Source of the DNA: Xanthomonas hortorum
Lineage (GTDB): Bacteria > Pseudomonadota > Gammaproteobacteria > Xanthomonadales > Xanthomonadaceae
Direction: 5' to 3' (one strand)
Assembly: GCF_002940005.1 (NCBI RefSeq)
Contig: NZ_MDEF01000009.1
Length of the DNA stretch: 64,000 nucleotides
A program made the translations under genes and the position numbers. The notes below the pieces were generated by a model, which saw only the letters and a program-made list of their open reading frames with translations, was not told the origin of the DNA and did not search any database. Of this stretch, positions 56,152 to 64,000 are shown in pieces. Each line of letters begins with the position of its first letter. The first letter of the stretch is position 1.

Positions 56152-57048
56152 ATGGAGTGTGCCTTGATCATCGATGTCAAACCGCGTGTATCCGATGTGT
56201 TCGACCAGGTCTGGCGGACCCTGGCGGTGTTGTTCGTCTGGGACGTGTTGATCACGATCATCTACTACGTGCTGCCGTTCCGCGCGCCTGCGTTGCCGCT
56301 GACCATCTTCGGTTCGGCGTTGGCGTTGTTTCTGGGGTTTCGTGCCAATTCGACCTACCAACGCTGGTGGGAAGGGCGCGTGCTGTGGGGCCAGATGATC
56401 AATGCATCGCGCAACCTGGTACGTCTGAGCATCAGCGTGTTGTCTGCGCCGGAAGCCGCAGCGCTGGGGCGCACGATCGCGTTGCGCCAGGTCGCCTATG
56501 TGCATACGCTGCGCTGTCAGCTACGTCGTTTGCCAGTGGATGCGGTGCTGGAATCGCGGCTGGATGCCGATGAGGTGGCCTCGGTGATCACGCGCACCAA
56601 TGTCGCCAATGGGCTACTCGATAACACCGGGCGCAGCGTCGAGCAGGCGCGTCGCGATGGCTGGATCGACAGCATTCAGCAGGCCAGTGTCGAGCGCATT
56701 CTGGTGGACATCGCCAACGCACAAGGCGGTATGGAACGGCTGAAAAATACGCCGCTGCCGTATCAATATCGCTTCTATCCGAACCTGTTTACGCGGCTGT
56801 TCTGCGTGTTGCTGCCGATCGGCCTGGTGGAGACGCTGCAATACGCCACACCGGTGGGTTCGACCGTTGCGGGCTTGATGTTTTTGGCAGTGCTCAAGAT
56901 CGGCGACGAGTTGGTCGATCCCTTCGCCAACACCATCCACGATCTGCCGCTGGACAGCATGTGCCGCACGGTGGAAATCGATGCGTTACAGGCAATTGGC
57001 GAGCAGGCGCCGGAGCCGATGCAGCCGGTGGATGGTGTGTTGTGGTGA
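56152..57048 (+). CDS. Bestrophin-like anion channel family protein
   Basis: A 298-residue inner-membrane protein of the bestrophin/UPF0187 family, bacterial relatives of animal calcium-activated chloride channels. The N-terminal helices (VLFVWDVLITIIYYVLPF) are followed by FGSALALFLGFRANSTYQRWWEGR, a family signature, and later LPIGLVETLQYATPVGSTVAG. The family usually forms pentameric channels. Start ATG at 56152; a TTG four codons on is possible. It stands 136 bases after the LON-domain gene on the same strand. Confidence 0.88.
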   Translation: MECALIIDVKPRVSDVFDQVWRTLAVLFVWDVLITIIYYVLPFRAPALPLTIFGSALALFLGFRANSTYQRWWEGRVLWGQMINASRNLVRLSISVLSAPEAAALGRTIALRQVAYVHTLRCQLRRLPVDAVLESRLDADEVASVITRTNVANGLLDNTGRSVEQARRDGWIDSIQQASVERILVDIANAQGGMERLKNTPLPYQYRFYPNLFTRLFCVLLPIGLVETLQYATPVGSTVAGLMFLAVLKIGDELVDPFANTIHDLPLDSMCRTVEIDALQAIGEQAPEPMQPVDGVLW

Positions 57049-57174
57049 GTGCATCGCGCCCTTGACCAATGCGGCTTGTGCGCATCCACGGCGCTGAAGC
57101 GCAAGCTCTCAGGTAATCGAACGTTGCGGAAGCGTCGGTTGTGGGGCGACTGATCTGCGGCTTGGCTGCAGGGC

Positions 57175-57276
57175 CCTTGCCCGCCCACCATCGCGGGATA
57201 CGCCGCAAGTACGTCCATGTAGGCTCTTACGCGGCATCCATGCCGCGTAAGGTCCCGCGACGGGGGGCGGGCAAGG
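57175..57276 (+). repeat. Hairpin repeat copy 5 (forward)
   Basis: Core GGGATACGCCGCAAGTACG to GGTCCCGC (57190-57258) with palindrome TTACGCGGCAT-CC-ATGCCGCGTAA. The outer arms CCTTGCCCGCCC and GGGCGGGCAAGG pair. Upstream flank 57146-57174 matches the reverse complement of the 69-bp tandem unit at 9.3 kb. Confidence 0.9.
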
Positions 57277-57367
57277 ACCAGTGGGAGAGTCTCGGTGTGC
57301 ATGGTTTTAAGCAAAGCAGACTGCGAGTCGATTGCAGAGCGGCTGATCTGCGGTTTGGCTGCAGGGC

Positions 57368-57450
57368 CCTTGCCCGCCCACCCTCGCGGGACACGCCGCA
57401 AGTACCTCCGTGTAGGCTCTTACGCGGCATCCTTGCCGCGTAAGGTCCCG
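57368..57450 (+). repeat. Hairpin repeat copy 6 (forward), right arm missing
   Basis: Left arm CCTTGCCCGCCCACCCTCGC and core (CGGGACACGCCGCAAGTACC) are present, with palindrome TTACGCGGCAT-CC-TTGCCGCGTAA carrying one mismatch. It stops at GGTCCCG just before the N at 57451; the expected GGGCGGGCAAGG arm is absent. Confidence 0.85.
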
Positions 57451-57451
57451 N
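57451..57451. other. Ambiguous base (N) at a repeat-repeat junction
   Basis: The only N in the window. It separates two hairpin copies that each lack the arm facing the N, so it probably marks an assembly join rather than a single uncalled base. Confidence 0.8.
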
Positions 57452-57546
57452 CGATTGCGGGACCGTGTGGCGGCATGGATGCCGCCACCGAGCCTACATG
57501 GACGTACTTGCGGCGTGTCCCGCGAGCGGTGAGGGCACCGCGCACT
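57452..57546 (-). repeat. Hairpin repeat copy 7 (reverse), left arm missing
   Basis: It starts CGATTGCGGGACCGTG with palindrome GTGGCGGCAT-GG-ATGCCGCCAC and ends GTCCCGCGAGCGGTGAGGGC plus ACCGCGCAC. Read in reverse it nearly matches copy 1, including the outer TTGGTCGAG flank. The arm that should precede CGATTGCGGGAC is missing. From here to 57702 nothing else is seen. Confidence 0.85.
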
Positions 57547-57702
57547 CGACCAACCAGGCTGTTGACCTAAATATTCGACTGCGTCCAAGTGACGCGAACG
57601 TGTTGCCGCCATCGATACAGCGTTCAAGACGTTTTATTAGCAGCTCTTATCTACAGGACTGCGCGTTTGCCGGCCGCTCGCCGCCGCTGATCAATCGATC
57701 GA

Positions 57703-59790
57703 TCAACGACGCTGTTGTAACGGATCCGATGCAGTCGAATCGGACCCAGTGGTTTCCGTCTGCGGTGCGGCGTTGTCTTTGTCCTCTCGCCGCACCGCAT
57801 TTCCGGAAGTGCTGTCGATCAAGATCACTGGTACCTGCGAGCGCCGGCGCTGTTCGACGCGATGCGGCAATGGGCCGAGTGCTTCACGCAAAGCGCTTAG
57901 CGCCGGGTCCACGCCACGCAGCGGATACCACAGCCCGATCAGGCTAAAATGGCGGCTGTAGCGCAGCGTCTGGGTGCTGCCCACCCACAGCGGTTGTGCA
58001 CCTGGCTGCAGGCGTGCCGCCGCCGGCCACAGGCGCAATACATGCACATGGCCGGGCGCGGCATGACGCACCATCAGCAGCGCTTCGACCTGTGTATCCA
58101 GCGTGGCCGGCAGGATCGGTACCTCGTCCGGACGGCCGCTGACGTCGAGCAGATGCAGCGCTTGCTCCCAACCGGCCTGCGGTTGCACCCGCCAGCCGCG
58201 CGCTTCGAGTTGGCGCTGCAGCGGTGCGAGTGGGCCGGCCAGTTGCACGTCCAGCGGCCAGCGCTGGTCGTCGTCGAATTCGTTGCGGCGTGCCGGTAGC
58301 AGGCGCCACTGGCCGTCCCACCAGTCGCTGGCCGGCAACTCCATCAGCAGCGGCGGCGGCGGTTCGAACTTGGCCAGTTTGGTTTCCAGATTGCGCGGCG
58401 CGAAGATGATCGCGCAGGTCAGGAACACGCCGTAGAACATCCACGACACCGGCTTGACCCAGAACGCACGCGTGGCGCGGCGTCGGTAAGCGATGCCCAG
58501 CACCAGCAGCCAGAAAATGCCGAACAACATGCCGCCGACCACGTCGCTCAGCCAGTGCGCGCCCAGGTACAACCGTGCGAATCCAATGAGCGAGACGATT
58601 GCGCCGCTGACCAGATACGGCCACACCCGCCGCCGGCCGGGCAGCTCGCGCGCGATCAGCAATGCGAAGAAGCCGAAGCCAATCGTGGCCATGGTGACGG
58701 CCACCGACGGGAACCCGAATCCGCTGCTGGCCGCAGGCGGGCGCACCACCTGTACGGTGGCGCCCAGCAACTGGGTCAACGCCAGGCCAAAGGCCAGCGC
58801 GATCACCCAATGCGCCACCGCCATCCAGCGTTGGCGCCAGGCCAGGTAGCCCATTGCTGCGGCGATCGCCGGCAACAGCACCTGCCAGTCGCCCAGCGAG
58901 GCCAGCGCCACCATCGGGTAGTCGGCCAGCGGGTTGCGCAGCGCCAGCATCAGATCGTGCACGGCCAGGTCCACGCGCAGCGGCTCGCCATGCGCCAGCA
59001 CCACCATCAGCAGCACGAACCAGCCCCAGCCCAGCAACAGCAGCATCAACGCCATCATCGCCAGCGGCACCGACTCGCGACGGCGCGGGTCGAACACGCC
59101 CACCGACCAGTTGCCCAGCACCGGATGCCGATGCGACCACTCCAGCAGCCGCGCAAGCAGCGCATCCAGATGGCCGGCCGACCAGCGATACGAGTACAGC
59201 ACCACCGCCCAGGCCAGCCCGATCACCGCGACCAATAGCGTAACCACCACGAACAAACGCCCGGCCACTGCCGCAACCGCATCGTAAGCGGTGCCCAGCA
59301 CCCAGCCCGGCACCAGAAACAGCAGCGCCCACGAGATGCAGGCCAGGCCGCTGGCAAACAGATAGCGCTTGAACGGCATGTGCGACATGCCGGCGATGGC
59401 CGGCACGAACGGCCGCACCGCGCCCACGTAGCGGGCGATCAGAATGCTCTTGAAAGCATTGCGCCGGAACAGCAGCTCGCCGCGTTCCAGCAATTGCGGG
59501 TAGCGGCGAAACGGCCAATAGGTGTGCAGCTGGTGACCCCAGCGATGGCCCACCCAAAAGCTCAGCGCGTCGCCGACGAAGGCGCCCAACGTGGCGCACA
59601 CCACCGCATACGGCCCGTTGATCTGGCCGAGCCCGATCAACACGCCGATGGCGAACAGCAACGGCAGCGCCGGCACGATAGCGCCGAGCACGATCACCGC
59701 ATCGCAAAATGCGATGGCAAAGATCACCACGCCAGCCAAGGTGGGGTGGTGTCCGATCCACTCCAGCGTGGCGTCGATCCATGAGTTCAT
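57703..59790 (-). CDS. DedA-PAP2-LssY three-domain membrane protein
   Basis: A 695-residue polytopic inner-membrane protein. Residues 1-210 are a DedA/VTT domain (GDALSFWVGHRWGHQL, FIPAIAGMS-like RPFVPAIAGMSHM), the group linked to undecaprenyl-phosphate or phospholipid flipping. Residues 220-450 are a PAP2-type phosphatase region with RLYLGAHWLSDVVGG, and the last 240 residues are an LssY C-terminal domain. The second PAP2 motif reads FPSVAVTM where PSGH is expected, so the catalytic histidine appears lost. The ATG at 59790 starts the DedA helix directly. It is divergent from the kinase-like gene. Confidence 0.88.
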   Translation of the reverse strand: MNSWIDATLEWIGHHPTLAGVVIFAIAFCDAVIVLGAIVPALPLLFAIGVLIGLGQINGPYAVVCATLGAFVGDALSFWVGHRWGHQLHTYWPFRRYPQLLERGELLFRRNAFKSILIARYVGAVRPFVPAIAGMSHMPFKRYLFASGLACISWALLFLVPGWVLGTAYDAVAAVAGRLFVVVTLLVAVIGLAWAVVLYSYRWSAGHLDALLARLLEWSHRHPVLGNWSVGVFDPRRRESVPLAMMALMLLLLGWGWFVLLMVVLAHGEPLRVDLAVHDLMLALRNPLADYPMVALASLGDWQVLLPAIAAAMGYLAWRQRWMAVAHWVIALAFGLALTQLLGATVQVVRPPAASSGFGFPSVAVTMATIGFGFFALLIARELPGRRRVWPYLVSGAIVSLIGFARLYLGAHWLSDVVGGMLFGIFWLLVLGIAYRRRATRAFWVKPVSWMFYGVFLTCAIIFAPRNLETKLAKFEPPPPLLMELPASDWWDGQWRLLPARRNEFDDDQRWPLDVQLAGPLAPLQRQLEARGWRVQPQAGWEQALHLLDVSGRPDEVPILPATLDTQVEALLMVRHAAPGHVHVLRLWPAAARLQPGAQPLWVGSTQTLRYSRHFSLIGLWYPLRGVDPALSALREALGPLPHRVEQRRRSQVPVILIDSTSGNAVRREDKDNAAPQTETTGSDSTASDPLQQRR

Positions 59791-59952
59791 TGCCGAATTA
59801 TAGGTGGGCGTGGCGACGAGGGGACTTGCGCCGTCATCACATCGGCCTGCCTGCTTCACCTCAGGTTGCGAGCGGGCAACGTTGCACGCTTGTGTGACAC
59901 GCAGGCAACGGGCGCTGTGTGGCGAGGCGGACGGCCCGCCTACAATGCAGGG

Positions 59953-60612
59953 ATGAGTGACGATCCCGCCGGCCATCTGCCGCTGAAGTCCGATACCTTC
60001 GGGCGCATCCTGTTGATCCGCGAAGGCGATCGCGTGTTCGTGCGGCGCGACCTGAGCGTGGCGCCGTGGTTGTTGCGCGGCGTGGCCTGGTGGTTGGCGC
60101 GGCGCGAAGCCCTGGCCTTGCGTCAGCTGGATGGCTTGCCGCGGACGCCACGGCTGCTGCGCTGGGATGGACGCCAGCTCGATCGCAGCTATCTGGCCGG
60201 CGATGCGATGTACCAGCGCCCGCCGCGCGGCGATCTTGCTTACTTCCGTACCGCACGCAAGCTGCTGCAGCAGCTGCACCGCTGCGGGGTGGCGCACAAC
60301 GACCTGGCCAAGGAAGCCAACTGGCTGGTGCAGGACGACGGCAGCCCGGCGGTGATCGATTTCCAGCTCGCGGTGCGCGGCAATCCCCGCGCGCGCTGGA
60401 TGCGTCTGCTTGCACGCGAGGATCTGCGCCATCTGCTCAAGCACAAGCGGATGTATTGCCCGGCCGCCATCACCCCGGTGGAACGCCGCGTGCTCAAGCG
60501 CACCTCCTGGGTCCGCGAGCTGTGGTTCGCCACCGGCAAACCGGTCTATCGCTTCGTGACCCGCCGCGTGTTGCATTGGGAAGACAACGAGGGGCAGGGG
60601 CCGAAGCCTTGA
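59953..60612 (+). CDS. Small RIO/Kdo-kinase-like phosphotransferase
   Basis: A 219-residue protein-kinase-fold enzyme. The catalytic loop is HNDLAKEANWLV (about residues 116-127), with the metal-binding Asp in VIDFQLAVRG. The upstream VFVRRDLS lacks an obvious VAIK-type lysine. Similar short kinases in proteobacteria (KdkA, WaaP, RIO-like) phosphorylate LPS core sugars or proteins. Linkage to envelope genes is weak here, so the substrate is open. ATG 59953 follows CAGGG. Confidence 0.78.
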   Translation: MSDDPAGHLPLKSDTFGRILLIREGDRVFVRRDLSVAPWLLRGVAWWLARREALALRQLDGLPRTPRLLRWDGRQLDRSYLAGDAMYQRPPRGDLAYFRTARKLLQQLHRCGVAHNDLAKEANWLVQDDGSPAVIDFQLAVRGNPRARWMRLLAREDLRHLLKHKRMYCPAAITPVERRVLKRTSWVRELWFATGKPVYRFVTRRVLHWEDNEGQGPKP

Positions 60613-60616
60613 AGTG

Positions 60617-60790
60617 CCGGGATTAGGGAGTCGGGATTGGGGATTCGTAACAGCGCATGGCTTGGGTTGTGGCGTTGGTCGAGCGGAGGGATGAAAGCGA
60701 TAAGCTTTTGCGAATCCCGAATCCCGAATCCCGTGCCGTTATTGCTCGAGCTGTAAGCTCACAAATCCCCAATCCCGCTTCCCCAATCCC
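60617..60790. repeat. GGGATTCG-type inverted repeat block
   Basis: GGGATTAGGGAGTCGGGATT and GGGGATTCG (60620-60647) are complemented by CGAATCCCGAATCCCGAATC (60711-60730) and CAAATCCCCAATCCC with CCCCAATCCC (60762-60790), the last ending at the SDR start codon. Same family as the leuC-leuD block. Confidence 0.75.
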
Positions 60791-61606
60791 ATGACCTTAA
60801 ACGGCAAAACCCTGTTCATCACCGGTGCCTCGCGCGGGATTGGCCTGGCGATTGCGCTGCGGGCGGCGCGCGATGGAGCCAACGTGGCGATTGCGGCCAA
60901 ATCGGCGGTGGCCAATCCCAAGTTGCCGGGCACCATCCACAGCGCGGCCGAGGCAGTGACTGCGGCCGGTGGGCAGGCGCTGGCGCTCAAGTGCGATATT
61001 CGCGAAGAAGAGCAGGTGCGTGCGGCGGTGGCCGCGACTGTCGAGGCGTTCGGCGGTATCGACATCCTGGTCAATAACGCCAGCGCGATCTGGTTGCGCG
61101 GCACGCTGGACACGCCGATGAAGCGCTTCGATCTGATGCAGCAGGTCAATGCGCGGGGCAGTTTTCTGTGCGCACAAGCGTGCCTGCCGCATCTGTTGCA
61201 GGCGCCCAATCCGCACATCCTCACCCTGGCGCCGCCACCGTCCTTGAACCCGGCGTGGTGGGGCGCGCATACCGGCTACACCCTGGCCAAAATGGGGATG
61301 AGTCTGGTGACCCTGGGGCTGGCAGCCGAGTTCGGCCCGCAAGGCGTGGCGATCAATGCGCTATGGCCACGCACCGTGATCGCCACCGATGCGATCAACA
61401 TGATCGATGGCGTGGATGCCGCTGCGTGTCGCCGGCCGGAGATCATGGCCGACGCGGCGCATGCAGTGCTCACGCGCGAGGCGGCAGGATTTCATGGCCA
61501 GTTCCTGATCGACGACGAGGTGCTGGCCCAGGCCGGCATCACCGACCTGAGCGGCTATGCGGTCGACCCGTCGCGTGCGTTGCTGCCGGATCTGTTTCTC
61601 GACTGA
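60791..61606 (+). CDS. SDR-family oxidoreductase (HSDL2-like)
   Basis: A 271-residue Rossmann short-chain dehydrogenase. TGASRGIG (residues 11-18) binds NAD(P), NNAS (about 96) is the structural motif, and Tyr163/Lys167 in GYTLAKMG are catalytic. LTLAPPPSLNP before the tyrosine, where most SDRs have a serine, is typical of the hydroxysteroid-dehydrogenase-like 2 group. The substrate is unknown, possibly an acyl compound. The gene begins immediately after the repeat block, leaving no clear ribosome site. Confidence 0.88.
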   Translation: MTLNGKTLFITGASRGIGLAIALRAARDGANVAIAAKSAVANPKLPGTIHSAAEAVTAAGGQALALKCDIREEEQVRAAVAATVEAFGGIDILVNNASAIWLRGTLDTPMKRFDLMQQVNARGSFLCAQACLPHLLQAPNPHILTLAPPPSLNPAWWGAHTGYTLAKMGMSLVTLGLAAEFGPQGVAINALWPRTVIATDAINMIDGVDAAACRRPEIMADAAHAVLTREAAGFHGQFLIDDEVLAQAGITDLSGYAVDPSRALLPDLFLD

Positions 61607-61823
61607 GTGCGGCGAACATCGCAGCGCGCTTGGCTGGATACGGAGGGCGGCCGGGAATTGGCGTGCGGGGGTACCGCGATTCTGAGGATCGATGTGGCAG
61701 ACACGCGGCCGCGTTTTGGAGTGTCAGCCAAGGCACACGCGTCCTGAAGTGAGCACAACGAGTTCACAGTAGGGTTTGTTATCGTGCGCGGCTGAAAACG
61801 TTTCCAACAGGGATGTACCGCGC

Positions 61824-62804
61824 GTGTCTCAGAAGTTCCGTGTGCTTGTCCTGGTGGCCTGCGTGTCCGTGCTGGCGACCGCCTGTGGCGGCAAGTCGCA
61901 GCAGCCTGCAACCGGTGCCGATACCAAGACGACTGAAAAGCAGCTGGATTCCTTGCAAGGCGTCAACGCCAAGCTCGGCGCCTACATCGACTGCTTCAAC
62001 CGCGTCAACGCGAAAGTGCACGCCGGCGCCAGGTACTACACCGGCTGGATGCAGGACCCGTTCGCCGGCCCAACCGGTCGCGAATCCGGCATGACCGGTC
62101 CATACGATATCGACCACGACGACATGAAGCAGTGCGATGCGCCGGTCAGCGCGGCCGCTGCGGCGAAACCATCGCTGTCTGCATTGGACAAAGCGGCACG
62201 CGACTACCGCGCGGCATTGAAGGCGCTGCAGCCGATCAGTCACGCGGTGGCCGATTACTACACGCGGCAGGACTACGAAGACGACCAGTTCGCCAAGGGC
62301 AAACAGCTGCATCCGCAGTTGATGGATGCGCTGGCGACCTACGCCGATGCCAGTACCACCTTCAGCGCCGAACTGGACCTGCAAAACGACGCGGCGCAAC
62401 GCGAAAAACTCAAGATGCTGGAGCGGGGCGAGGGCCGCACGCGCGAGTACTACCGGCTGGCGATGATGCTCGACGCCAAGAAGATCGCCGATGCGCTGGA
62501 AGAGGATCAGTTCGACGTGCCACGTGTCACCGTGCTGCTGGACGGCTTCAACCGTCTCTCCGATGAGGCGCATGCCAAGGTGGCCGATCAGGAACCGGGC
62601 AAGCTGACCTGGAACAGCTTCGAAACCGCTGCAGAAACCTTCCGCAGACAAGCCAAGGCGCGGGTGAAACGCGTGGTCGAAAAAACGCCCTATAGCAAGC
62701 TGGAACAGGGCTGGTTGAATAGCCCCTCGCTGGCGCCCGAAGGCTCGTCGCGCAAGTTGCTCAATACCTACAACGCGCTGGTGTCCGAAAGCAATCGTGA
62801 GTAA
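61824..62804 (+). CDS. DUF3829 lipoprotein (YiiG-like), copy 1
   Basis: A 326-residue lipoprotein: GTG start, hydrophobic segment, then lipobox LATAC with the acylated Cys at 21, followed by GG. The mature part is helical. Two conserved cysteines in YIDCFNRVN and MKQCDAP, and the block YTGWMQDPFAGPTGRESG, are shared with the next gene. The family includes E. coli YiiG, whose function is unknown. The ATG-like codon at 61813 is in another frame. The gene pair lies 217 bases after the SDR gene. Confidence 0.8.
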   Translation: MSQKFRVLVLVACVSVLATACGGKSQQPATGADTKTTEKQLDSLQGVNAKLGAYIDCFNRVNAKVHAGARYYTGWMQDPFAGPTGRESGMTGPYDIDHDDMKQCDAPVSAAAAAKPSLSALDKAARDYRAALKALQPISHAVADYYTRQDYEDDQFAKGKQLHPQLMDALATYADASTTFSAELDLQNDAAQREKLKMLERGEGRTREYYRLAMMLDAKKIADALEEDQFDVPRVTVLLDGFNRLSDEAHAKVADQEPGKLTWNSFETAAETFRRQAKARVKRVVEKTPYSKLEQGWLNSPSLAPEGSSRKLLNTYNALVSESNRE

Positions 62805-62913
62805 GCACTGCTGTCCTCAGCCATCGTTCGTGTGCCGGGCGATCGGCTGCGCCAGATGTCATTCGGCCGCACGCTGCGGCGCCACCTTCTTCAACCCATC
62901 AATGGAACGCAAG

Positions 62914-63855
62914 ATGACCCATCAACTTCGTTATGCGCCGCTCGCCGCGGCGATGGCTTTCGCTGCGCTGCTTGCCGGCTGCCAGAAAAACGCACCCGCC
63001 GCCGCGGTGGAAGGCGCCGACAAGATCAACGCCTACATCACCTGCTTCAACGGCGTCGAGCAGCCTATCCATGAGAGCTATCAGCAATATATCGGCTGGA
63101 TGCAGGACCCCGAGGCTGGTCCGACCGGCAAGGAAAGCGGTATCCATGCACCGGGCACGGTGCTCTCGCATCACGTGGACGAATGTGGCGCGCCGATGAC
63201 TGCGGCGTTGGCGCAAACGCCGGCCAACCCCGAGCTCGACCCGGTGGCCAAGACCTATCAAGAACGTTTCACCACGCTCAACGAACGTATCGGTGAAGCG
63301 GTGCGCTACTACGACCGCGAGGATTATCTACGCGACGACGGCAAGGGCATGAAGGCGCTGCACGCGCCGCTGATGCAGGCCTATCAGGCATTCTTCGAAG
63401 CCGGCGAAGCCATGAATACCGCGCTTGAACATAATGAAGACACGCGTCGCCAGGCGCAGATCGATGCGATCGAAAAGGAAGAAGGCCGCAGCGCCTCCTG
63501 GTATCACCTGAAGATCATCGGCGAAGGCAAGCAGCTGGTGCAGGTGCTCGACAACGACACGCCGGACCTTGCCGCAGCGCAGTCCCAGCTGGCGCGCTAC
63601 CAAGGCATTCTGGAAGAGGCGCAGAAGGCCAAGATCGGGCAGGGCGATGCGATGTGGGGCCATATGGAACGTTCCGCCGACAAGCTTGCGCGCGAGTCGG
63701 GGCGGCTTGTCGAGCGTATCCGCACCAAGACACCATTGAACAAGAGCGAGCAGATGCTGCTGGAAAGCGGCTCGATGCCGCCGGGTGGCACACGCCAGGC
63801 AGTGCTGGCCAGCTACAACGATCTGATCGACATGAGCAACCGCATGTCGCATTGA
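62914..63855 (+). CDS. DUF3829 lipoprotein (YiiG-like), copy 2
   Basis: A 313-residue lipoprotein with lipobox LLAGC (Cys23). It repeats the layout of the previous gene: YITCFNGVE, YIGWMQDPEAGPTGKESG, VDECGAP, EKEEGRSASWYHLK against ERGEGRTREYYRLA, and the closing NTYNALVSESNRE against ASYNDLIDMSNRM. Tandem duplication followed by divergence is the simplest reading. Start ATG 62914; an ATG at 62902 is possible. No function is known. Confidence 0.82.
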   Translation: MTHQLRYAPLAAAMAFAALLAGCQKNAPAAAVEGADKINAYITCFNGVEQPIHESYQQYIGWMQDPEAGPTGKESGIHAPGTVLSHHVDECGAPMTAALAQTPANPELDPVAKTYQERFTTLNERIGEAVRYYDREDYLRDDGKGMKALHAPLMQAYQAFFEAGEAMNTALEHNEDTRRQAQIDAIEKEEGRSASWYHLKIIGEGKQLVQVLDNDTPDLAAAQSQLARYQGILEEAQKAKIGQGDAMWGHMERSADKLARESGRLVERIRTKTPLNKSEQMLLESGSMPPGGTRQAVLASYNDLIDMSNRMSH

Positions 63856-63911
63856 TGCTGTGCACGCATCTCTGGCACGTTGTGGAAGCGCATCGAACAG
63901 GTGATTGTGCT

Positions 63912-64000
63912 AGGGCCTGTTAACACATCCGAAGCCCATCAACGACTAGGTGTTCAGTCCCGGCATTAGATGGATCGGGTCCACCTTGAACCGCTCGGGT
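63912..64000 (-). other. Window-edge sequence, possible insertion-sequence end or partial gene
   Basis: GGGCCTGTTAACAC at 63913 resembles the terminal repeat of transposase-carrying elements, preceded by CTA. On the minus strand a frame entering from beyond the window reads PERFKVDPIHLMPGLNT and stops at 63946. Too little is visible to name it. Confidence 0.3.

Noticed and set aside
59791..60576. A 262-residue N-terminal extension of the DedA-PAP2 protein
   Set aside because: The extension is antisense to the kinase-like gene and has no similarity; the DedA domain starts exactly at the ATG at 59790.
63912..64000. A defined insertion sequence at the right edge
   Set aside because: Only about 90 bases are visible; the GGGCCTGTTAACAC motif and an 18-codon frame tail are suggestive but not enough to name an element, so it is listed only as an uncertain edge feature.

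Overview
The window looks like chromosomal DNA of a Xanthomonas species (high GC, gammaproteobacterial). The evidence is the combined branched-chain amino acid operon ilvC-ilvG-ilvM-ilvA-leuA behind a Leu/Val/Ile-rich leader peptide, a PPi-type phosphofructokinase, Oar-like TonB-dependent receptors, and strong similarity of the housekeeping proteins to that genus. I cannot name the species. No rRNA, tRNA, prophage or CRISPR array was seen.

Layout. 1-8.8 kb: a secreted GH92 alpha-mannosidase, then an envelope block with a zf-CHCC protein, a GT4 glycosyltransferase overlapping an O-antigen ligase/polymerase, a lipid A acyltransferase and the Kdo transferase WaaA. 9-9.5 kb: hairpin repeats and a 69-bp tandem repeat. 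9.5-15.7 kb: a TolC-type channel, a PCMT-family methyltransferase, a TetR regulator and a propeller-GGDEF diguanylate cyclase. 15.7-27.6 kb: the leucine/isoleucine/valine biosynthesis region. A LysR gene diverges from leuC-leuD-methyltransferase-leuB on the plus strand. On the minus strand runs a leader-controlled ilvC-ilvG-ilvM-ilvA-leuA operon. Together these supply most of the leucine and valine/isoleucine pathway; ilvD and ilvE are not in the window. 27.9-33.5 kb: gamma-glutamyltransferase, a soluble chemoreceptor and an S9 peptidase. 33.8-36.6 kb: a TonB-dependent receptor gene broken by one frameshift. 36.8-38.9 kb: a TPP riboswitch and thiC. 39.1-45.7 kb: a candidate small RNA, a CadC-like propeller regulator, an AraC regulator and an intact TonB-dependent receptor. 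45.9-53.7 kb: an HDOD protein, two small exported proteins and a pyrophosphate-centred set (soluble pyrophosphatase, proton-pumping pyrophosphatase, PPi-phosphofructokinase), followed by adenylate kinase. 53.8-57 kb: a second candidate structured RNA, mpl, a LON-domain protein and a bestrophin-like channel. 57.1-57.6 kb: a second cluster of the hairpin repeats, holding an N that looks like a misjoin. 57.7-63.9 kb: a DedA-PAP2-LssY fusion, a small kinase-like protein, an SDR and two tandem DUF3829 lipoproteins.

The least explained material is non-coding. Seven copies of a palindromic element share a core, but each copy has its own outer arms that pair with each other. There are two orphan minus-strand terminators, each closing a structured transcript with no open reading frame. 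A second, GGGATTCG-type repeat family has been absorbed into the 3' end of leuC. Gene calls rest on reading the translated sequence and recognising families; no database search was run.
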